DNA from: an uncultured Methanobrevibacter sp.
Lineage (GTDB): Archaea > Methanobacteriota > Methanobacteria > Methanobacteriales > Methanobacteriaceae
DNA: 9,863 bases
NCBI GenBank assembly: GCA_902795935.1
Contig: CADBMS010000224.1
Coordinates: forward strand, 1-9,863
Direction: 5' to 3'
The notes under the pieces are model-generated. The model was not told the DNA's origin and ran no database searches. It saw nothing but the letters and a program-made list of their open reading frames with translations. Shown piece by piece: positions 5,935 through 9,863 of this stretch. Each line of letters starts with the position of its first letter. Position 1 is the stretch's first letter. The position numbers were made by a program, and so were the translations under genes.

Positions 5935-6165
5935 ATATAATAAATATTTATAATGAAATAATAATGTTTAAACTAGAATTAAAAACATGAATTTTTATTA
6001 AAAGTAATATTTTTAGGTATTTTCTATTCTTGAGAAATTTTTATTAAGGTAGTTTTACAAAAATAATTTATAGAATTTACAATTTTTTATTGTTAATTAT
6101 CGAAATTAAGTTGTTTCTAATAAAGATTACTAGATTAATTAAAATAATAATTTAGGATGTTTTTT

Positions 6166-7149
6166 ATGAATCTTAAATTTAAAAATATATCTAAAGAAGC
6201 TATTAATGCAATGAATAATGTTAGTATTAATCCTTTTAATGGTAAAGGTGTTGCACCAATTATTAATATTTGTGAAGATTTAATTTGTGATATTTGTTCA
6301 AAAGATTATAGTTGTGTTGTTAATAGTGGTAATTCTGCGATTATGGTTTCTATAAATGCTATTAATGGACCTATACTTATCCCTAATCAAGGTGGTTGGG
6401 GAGGAGTTAATAAAATTGCTTCTTTATTAGGTAAAGACATAATTAAAGTTCCTACAGATCAGGGCATTATCCATAAAGATGTTTTTGAAGAATTCTTAAG
6501 TAAATTAAATGTTGTTCCGAAAGGATTATTTGTAACTAGTTTTGCAGGTTATACTGCTGAACAGCCTATTAAAGATTTATATGATGTTTGCTGTGATAAT
6601 GATATTATATTAATCGAAGATGTTTCAGGTAGTGTTGGTGATCCTTTGAAACAGTTATGTAATGGTAAATATAGCCATATTATTGTAGGATCTACAGGTT
6701 CTCCCAAAATCGTTAATGTTGGATATGGCGGTTTTATTAGTTTTGATGATGAAACATTATTAAATGAGTCTCATTTTTTATTGAAAATGTTAAAATGTGA
6801 TCAAATTACTTCTGCAGGCATTATTGAAGAATTAAAATTAGCTAATAATAATTTATCAATATTATTAGATTCTGTTTCTTTTCTAAAAAATAAAATAGAA
6901 AGAAAAGTTATTCATAGAAATAGTAGAGGAGTTAATGTTATTATAAATTCAGATACCCCTAAAAATGATGCATATATACTTCGTAAAGCTTTACATTTAG
7001 AGGGCGGTAGAGGGATGGTTACTCTTTGTCCTAATTATAATCGTTTGAAAGAAAAAGCTGTTTGTCTAGAAATTAAAAATTTAGATACAAAGTGTTTAGT
7101 TAAAGAAAACTTATTGAAAATCAAAAATATTGTGGACTCTATTAATTAA
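6166..7149 (+). CDS. Fold-type-I PLP-dependent enzyme, DegT/aminotransferase-like, substrate unknown
   Basis: A 327-residue soluble protein with the layout of a fold-type-I PLP enzyme. NSGNSAIMVS (53-62) fits the phosphate/ring-binding loop, NQGGWGGVNKIA (74-85) the following strand-helix, ILIEDVSGSVG (148-158) supplies the aspartate (Asp152) for the pyridine nitrogen, and GSTGSPKIVNVGYGGFIS (175-192) holds Lys181 as the likely Schiff-base lysine. This order resembles DegT/DnrJ/EryC1/StrS sugar aminotransferases, but at 327 residues it is shorter than the usual 370-400 and no sugar genes lie nearby. The N-terminus holds Cys36, Cys41, Cys44 and Cys50. The start at 6166 is preferred over the ATG at 6157 because the latter is part of the ribosome-binding site AGGATG (6154-6159), six bases ahead. 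The gene is alone on its strand and converges on cgi121, 19 bases away. Reaction and substrate cannot be named. Confidence 0.75.
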   Translation: MNLKFKNISKEAINAMNNVSINPFNGKGVAPIINICEDLICDICSKDYSCVVNSGNSAIMVSINAINGPILIPNQGGWGGVNKIASLLGKDIIKVPTDQGIIHKDVFEEFLSKLNVVPKGLFVTSFAGYTAEQPIKDLYDVCCDNDIILIEDVSGSVGDPLKQLCNGKYSHIIVGSTGSPKIVNVGYGGFISFDDETLLNESHFLLKMLKCDQITSAGIIEELKLANNNLSILLDSVSFLKNKIERKVIHRNSRGVNVIINSDTPKNDAYILRKALHLEGGRGMVTLCPNYNRLKEKAVCLEIKNLDTKCLVKENLLKIKNIVDSIN

Positions 7150-7168
7150 ATTAAACACAACTATTATT

Positions 7169-7678
7169 TTATACATCCAAAGTTAAAATTGTTGTTTTTT
7201 CAATGAAATAGTATATACTTAATTGTTCAATTTCACAAGAGATATTATAAATTTTTTTTAAATAATTAAAATCAGGAATTAATACTGAATCATCACGACG
7301 AAATTTATTTAATAAATCATTAGTAACTTCATCAATATAATTATCTTTTTTAATAATAACCGCACAAATATTGGTTTTACCTTTTTTTAAACCTAAAATA
7401 TTAATTGCTTTAGAAATTTGCCTTTGAGCTGAAGCCCTGACACAAATTTCCATACCCAACTTATTAGCAACATTATTATTACTATTTAAAGAAGAAATTG
7501 CATGAATACAAGCATGATAAGCATGTAATTTACCTGCAATAGCTGAAGCATCCATTAACTGAATAACACAATCGTAATTTTCAGATAATTCATTAACAAA
7601 TTCTAAAATATTATTAATATCATTTATTTTATTTTTTAAACCAATAACTTCAATATAATAATCATTATATTCTTTCAT
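7169..7678 (-). CDS. cgi121: KEOPS complex subunit Cgi121
   Basis: Archaeal Cgi121 (relative of human TPRKB), an accessory subunit of the KEOPS complex (Kae1, Bud32, Pcc1, Cgi121) that installs N6-threonylcarbamoyl on A37 of ANN-decoding tRNAs. Cgi121 binds Bud32 and the tRNA 3' CCA end. The 169-residue length fits. Signature segments are MDASAIAGKLHAYHACIHA (42-60), matching the family IAGK-x-H pattern, and EICVRASAQRQISKAINILGL (77-97), matching the conserved R/G-QRQI-x-x-A-I-x-x-hGL block. It lies 10 bases after cimA, and the cimA stop codon is part of its ribosome-binding site, so its translation is probably coupled to cimA. The 3' end converges on the PLP enzyme gene. The C-terminal 30 residues are hydrophobic/aromatic and less conserved. 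Confidence 0.88.
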   Translation of the reverse strand: MKEYNDYYIEVIGLKNKINDINNILEFVNELSENYDCVIQLMDASAIAGKLHAYHACIHAISSLNSNNNVANKLGMEICVRASAQRQISKAINILGLKKGKTNICAVIIKKDNYIDEVTNDLLNKFRRDDSVLIPDFNYLKKIYNISCEIEQLSIYYFIEKTTILTLDV

Positions 7679-7685
7679 TGATTAA

Positions 7686-7691
7686 CTCCTA
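7686..7691 (-). promoter_or_regulatory. Ribosome-binding site of cgi121 containing the cimA stop codon
   Basis: On the minus strand the bases read TAGGAG. The first three are the cimA stop codon and AGGAG is a strong Shine-Dalgarno core seven bases before the cgi121 ATG. A ribosome terminating on cimA therefore sits on the initiation site of cgi121, which favours coupled translation. Confidence 0.75.
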
Positions 7692-9164
7692 TTTAAAATT
7701 AGATAACAATCTATTAACTGCTGAAATATAAGCTTCAACACTAGCCATTATAATATCAGGTTCAGTACTTCTAGCAGTGACAATATTTTCATCACATTTT
7801 ACTTTAACAATAACATCAATCAAAGCATCAGTACCTCCAGTAATTGCATCCACATGATATTCAACTAATTCAATATCTGCAACATCCTCAATACTTTTAC
7901 GAATAGCAATAATAGCAGCATCAACAGGACCTAAACCAATACCTGCACCAACTACCTCATTCCCATTAATTTCTAATTTAACAGATGCTGTTGGAGTTAC
8001 TTTATTACCTGAAACTATAGTAACATCCTTCAAATCAACAACTTTATCAGACATAATGCCTAAAACATCTTCAGCAATAGCATGCACTTCAACATCAGTA
8101 ATACATTTTCCTTTATCTGCTAAAGATTTAGTTCTATTAAAAATAATCTGTAATTGATCTTCAGTAACAATTAAACCCATATTATTAATATGTTTACGTA
8201 ACATATTAGTACCAATATGTTTACCTAAAACGAAACGTCTGTGATGACCAATTAATTCAGGAGTGATTGGTTCATATGTTTCAGTATTCTTAATTACACC
8301 ATCTGCATGAATACCCGATTCATGAGCAAAAGCATTTTCACCTACTAAAGATTTATTTGGAGGTAATTGAATATTAGTTAACCTTGAAACTAAACGAGAA
8401 GTTTCATAAATTAAATTCATTTTAATATTAAGTTTATATTTATAAAGTGAATAAAGATTAACAATAACCTCTTCCAATGAAGCATTACCTGCTCTTTCAC
8501 CAATACCATTAATTGTACCATGTACCTGACTTGCACCAGCACGTAATCCCATTAAAGAATTAGCAGTAGCTAAACCAAAATCGTTATGACAATGAACACT
8601 AAGTGGAACATCTAGTTTAGATAAACAGCCATAAAATTCATAAGATTTATCTGGAGTTAAAATACCTACAGTATCACAAGCACAAATTCTATCCGCACCA
8701 TATTTAATTCCTTCTTTAAAAAAATATTCTAAAAATTCAAAATCACTACGTGTAGAATCCTCTGCAGATAATTCAACAATCAAATCATGACTTTTAGCAT
8801 ATTCTAATGCAAATTTTGTTTGTTTTAAAATATCCTCACGAGATTTATGTAATTTATACTGTAAATGTAAATCAGATGTAGGTACTACCAAATTAATACT
8901 ATCAACATCACAATTCAATGCAACATCAATATCATTTATAATAGGACGTGAAAAACTACAAATTTCCGCAGATAATCCTTCAGATGTTATTTTTTTAATA
9001 GCGTCCATTTCACCAGGAGAAGTTATAGCAAAACCTGCTTCAATAACATCAACACCTAAAACATCTAATTTAGAAGCTATTCTTAATTTTTCATCAGAAA
9101 TAAGAGAAACTCCGGGGGTTTGTTCACCATCCCTTAAGGTAGTATCAAATATTTTTATTTGCAT
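7689..9164 (-). CDS. cimA: (R)-citramalate synthase CimA (2-isopropylmalate synthase family)
   Basis: Condenses pyruvate and acetyl-CoA to (R)-citramalate, the first step of the threonine-independent route to 2-oxobutyrate and isoleucine. The 491-residue product has FDTTLRDGEQTPG (6-18), the metal-binding HCHND (191-195), NGIGERAGN (219-227), HESGIHADG (281-289) and a C-terminal regulatory (LeuA-dimer) domain from about 385 with SGNKVTPTASVKLEI and GLGPVDAA. Against the paralogues LeuA and AksA, the segments AGFAITSPGE, ICSFSRPIINDID and LVVPTSDLHLQYKLHKS match my memory of Methanocaldococcus CimA best, and the length equals that enzyme; AksA lacks the regulatory domain. The regulatory domain suggests end-product feedback, by isoleucine or leucine. 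An AGAGG site (9173-9177) precedes the ATG by eight bases. It follows trmG10 by 41 bases and ends in TAG inside the cgi121 ribosome-binding site. LeuA is the main alternative. Confidence 0.85.
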   Translation of the reverse strand: MQIKIFDTTLRDGEQTPGVSLISDEKLRIASKLDVLGVDVIEAGFAITSPGEMDAIKKITSEGLSAEICSFSRPIINDIDVALNCDVDSINLVVPTSDLHLQYKLHKSREDILKQTKFALEYAKSHDLIVELSAEDSTRSDFEFLEYFFKEGIKYGADRICACDTVGILTPDKSYEFYGCLSKLDVPLSVHCHNDFGLATANSLMGLRAGASQVHGTINGIGERAGNASLEEVIVNLYSLYKYKLNIKMNLIYETSRLVSRLTNIQLPPNKSLVGENAFAHESGIHADGVIKNTETYEPITPELIGHHRRFVLGKHIGTNMLRKHINNMGLIVTEDQLQIIFNRTKSLADKGKCITDVEVHAIAEDVLGIMSDKVVDLKDVTIVSGNKVTPTASVKLEINGNEVVGAGIGLGPVDAAIIAIRKSIEDVADIELVEYHVDAITGGTDALIDVIVKVKCDENIVTARSTEPDIIMASVEAYISAVNRLLSNFK

Positions 9165-9193
9165 TATTCAAACCTCTATTACTAATTAGATAA

Positions 9194-9208
9194 TATAAAC
9201 TTTAATTA
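9194..9208 (-). promoter_or_regulatory. Possible internal promoter before cimA
   Basis: The minus strand reads ATTAAAG followed by TTTATATTA, a fair BRE-TATA match, overlapping the trmG10 stop. Its predicted start, near 9170-9173, falls at or just inside the AGAGG ribosome-binding site (9173-9177), which argues against it being the main promoter. The cimA-cgi121 pair may instead be read through from trmG10. Confidence 0.2.
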
Positions 9209-9863
9209 TTTTGATTTTTCGAGTACTGAAATAATTCGTGTTAAACTTTTATGCATTCTAATCTCATGTTGTTGAGATATTTTAAACATAGTATCTTTAA
9301 CTAATTCATTAATATTAATATAATGTGGACTAGCTAAACACATTACACCATCATCAGTTAAATTAGAATCAATAGCTTGTAAAAATTCTTTAAATAAAAT
9401 TAAACTAGATTCTGCAGATGGTGATGAACATAAACCATAGGGAGGATCAGTTACAATAATATTAACTTTAAAATCTAAATCTAATTTACGAGCATCACAC
9501 CTAAATACATTATAGTTTTTAATATTATAATACTCTAAATTCTTTTTAGTTCCATTAACCATTTTATAATCAATATCAGCACCAACAACAAAATTACCTA
9601 AAATTCCAGCTTCAATAAGTAGCCCACCAGTTCCGCAAAAAGGATCTAAAACAGTGTCTTCTTTTTTAATTCCAGTCAAATTAACCATACATCTTGCAAG
9701 TTTAGGACTCATAGATCCTGGGTAAAAAAATGGTCTTTTATGAGCTTTTAAATCAAAAAAATATTTTTTATCAACAACACCTCTACGAATTCCTATTAAA
9801 ACTCTAGAATTTAAAACAAGAATTCTGATAAAAGTTTCAGGATTAGTTAAATTAACATTAATA
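9206..9863 (-). CDS. trmG10: tRNA (guanine(10)-N2)-dimethyltransferase (archaeal Trm-G10), C-terminal part
   Basis: SAM-dependent RNA methyltransferase that makes N2-methyl- and N2,N2-dimethylguanosine at tRNA position 10. The frame is open to the right edge without an upstream stop, so the gene is partial: 218 C-terminal residues are visible and the N-terminal THUMP/ferredoxin-like part, about 110-130 residues, is missing. The first Met in the frame (9712) is internal, not the start. The visible part has HKRPFFYPGSMSPKLARCM, the family's linker signature, then VLDPFCGTGGLLIEAG (SAM motif I), GADID (acidic loop), and the catalytic TDPPYG motif that positions the base amino group. It ends 41 bases before cimA on the same strand, probably in one transcript. 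Other THUMP-MTases (RlmL/RlmK type) are less likely given this linker and motif set. Confidence 0.88.
   Translation of the reverse strand, partial: INVNLTNPETFIRILVLNSRVLIGIRRGVVDKKYFFDLKAHKRPFFYPGSMSPKLARCMVNLTGIKKEDTVLDPFCGTGGLLIEAGILGNFVVGADIDYKMVNGTKKNLEYYNIKNYNVFRCDARKLDLDFKVNIIVTDPPYGLCSSPSAESSLILFKEFLQAIDSNLTDDGVMCLASPHYININELVKDTMFKISQQHEIRMHKSLTRIISVLEKSK

Larger units (their letters stand above)
5763..6165. other. Intergenic region with hairpins and a GC-richer patch
   Basis: A roughly 400-base gap between nreA and the PLP enzyme gene. The part at 5836-5875 is visibly richer in G and C than its surroundings. It holds a direct repeat TTGTAGCT (5836-5843, 5854-5861) and a hairpin GTAGCT/AGCTAC (5838-5843 with 5858-5863). 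A second octamer AAGATACT occurs at 5865-5872 and 5912-5919. A second hairpin, TGAATAT/ATATTCA (5901-5907 with 5922-5928), is followed by five T. A 12-base palindrome ATAAATATTTAT lies at 5940-5951. The minus strand has an open frame without ATG at 5759-5929. Right of about 5960 only AT-rich leader sequence is seen, with a possible TATA box (TTTATAGA, 6067-6074) for the next gene. Confidence 0.55.

Noticed and set aside
5940..5951. 12-base palindrome ATAAATATTTAT as an operator
   Set aside because: Symmetry stops at the first flanking pair, and in sequence that is nearly all A and T such palindromes are common. No regulator gene is adjacent.
5964..5990. Eight-codon peptide (MFKLELKT) after a TATA-like run
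   Set aside because: It has no ribosome-binding site and no regulatory pattern such as repeated codons, and ORFs this short are expected by chance.
6157..6165. PLP enzyme start at 6157
   Set aside because: This ATG is part of AGGATG, which serves better as the ribosome-binding site for the ATG at 6166.
4169..6165. CRISPR array, insertion sequence or tRNA in the two long gaps
   Set aside because: No regularly spaced repeats, no transposase-like frame, no terminal inverted repeats with target duplication, and no cloverleaf with a TTC-type loop were seen.
9710..9712. Start of the tRNA methyltransferase at 9712
   Set aside because: The frame continues upstream with the family signature HKRPFFYPGS and stays open to the window edge, so this methionine is internal.

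Overview
The window looks like chromosomal DNA of a methanogenic archaeon of the order Methanobacteriales, with Methanobrevibacter or Methanosphaera the best guesses. The evidence is very low GC (mostly A/T between genes), archaeal-type information genes (NreA with a PCNA-binding tail, KEOPS subunit Cgi121, the THUMP-type tRNA G10 methyltransferase), archaeal BRE/TATA-like promoters, Shine-Dalgarno motifs of the AGGAG/AGGTG type, and a VorB sequence closely resembling what I recall of methanobacterial 2-oxoisovalerate:ferredoxin oxidoreductases. The genus cannot be fixed from the window alone.

Left block (1-3644, all minus strand): a tight operon reading XRE-cupin regulator > AMP-forming acyl-CoA synthetase > vorC > vorB > vorA, the last cut by the window edge. 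The synthetase resembles the 2-methylbutyrate-preferring enzyme of Methanosarcina (MacsMa). With VOR it forms a two-step route: branched-chain acids are activated to acyl-CoA, then reductively carboxylated to the 2-oxo acids that give valine, leucine and isoleucine. The regulator gene comes first and has a promoter region with a 16-bp palindrome over a TATA-like box.

Middle (3645-6165): a lone 125-residue acidic, tryptophan-rich unknown protein on the minus strand, probably read from a leaderless transcript; a 391-base AT-rich gap; nreA on the plus strand, with a PIP box and a second PIP-like repeat at its C-terminus; then a roughly 400-base gap holding a palindrome at the nreA stop, two hairpins, a short GC-richer patch and a possible small membrane-protein ORF or remnant on the minus strand.

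Right block: an orphan fold-type-I PLP enzyme (plus strand, 6166-7149) converges on a minus-strand cluster read trmG10 (5' end beyond the window) > cimA > cgi121. CimA makes citramalate, the entry to de novo 2-oxobutyrate and isoleucine. The window therefore holds both a salvage route and a de novo entry step to branched-chain amino acids. The cimA stop codon lies inside the cgi121 ribosome-binding site. No CRISPR array, insertion sequence, tRNA or rRNA gene was seen. I see no clearly new multi-gene system. The least explained items are the gap downstream of nreA, the double PIP-like tail, the PLP enzyme and the 125-residue protein.
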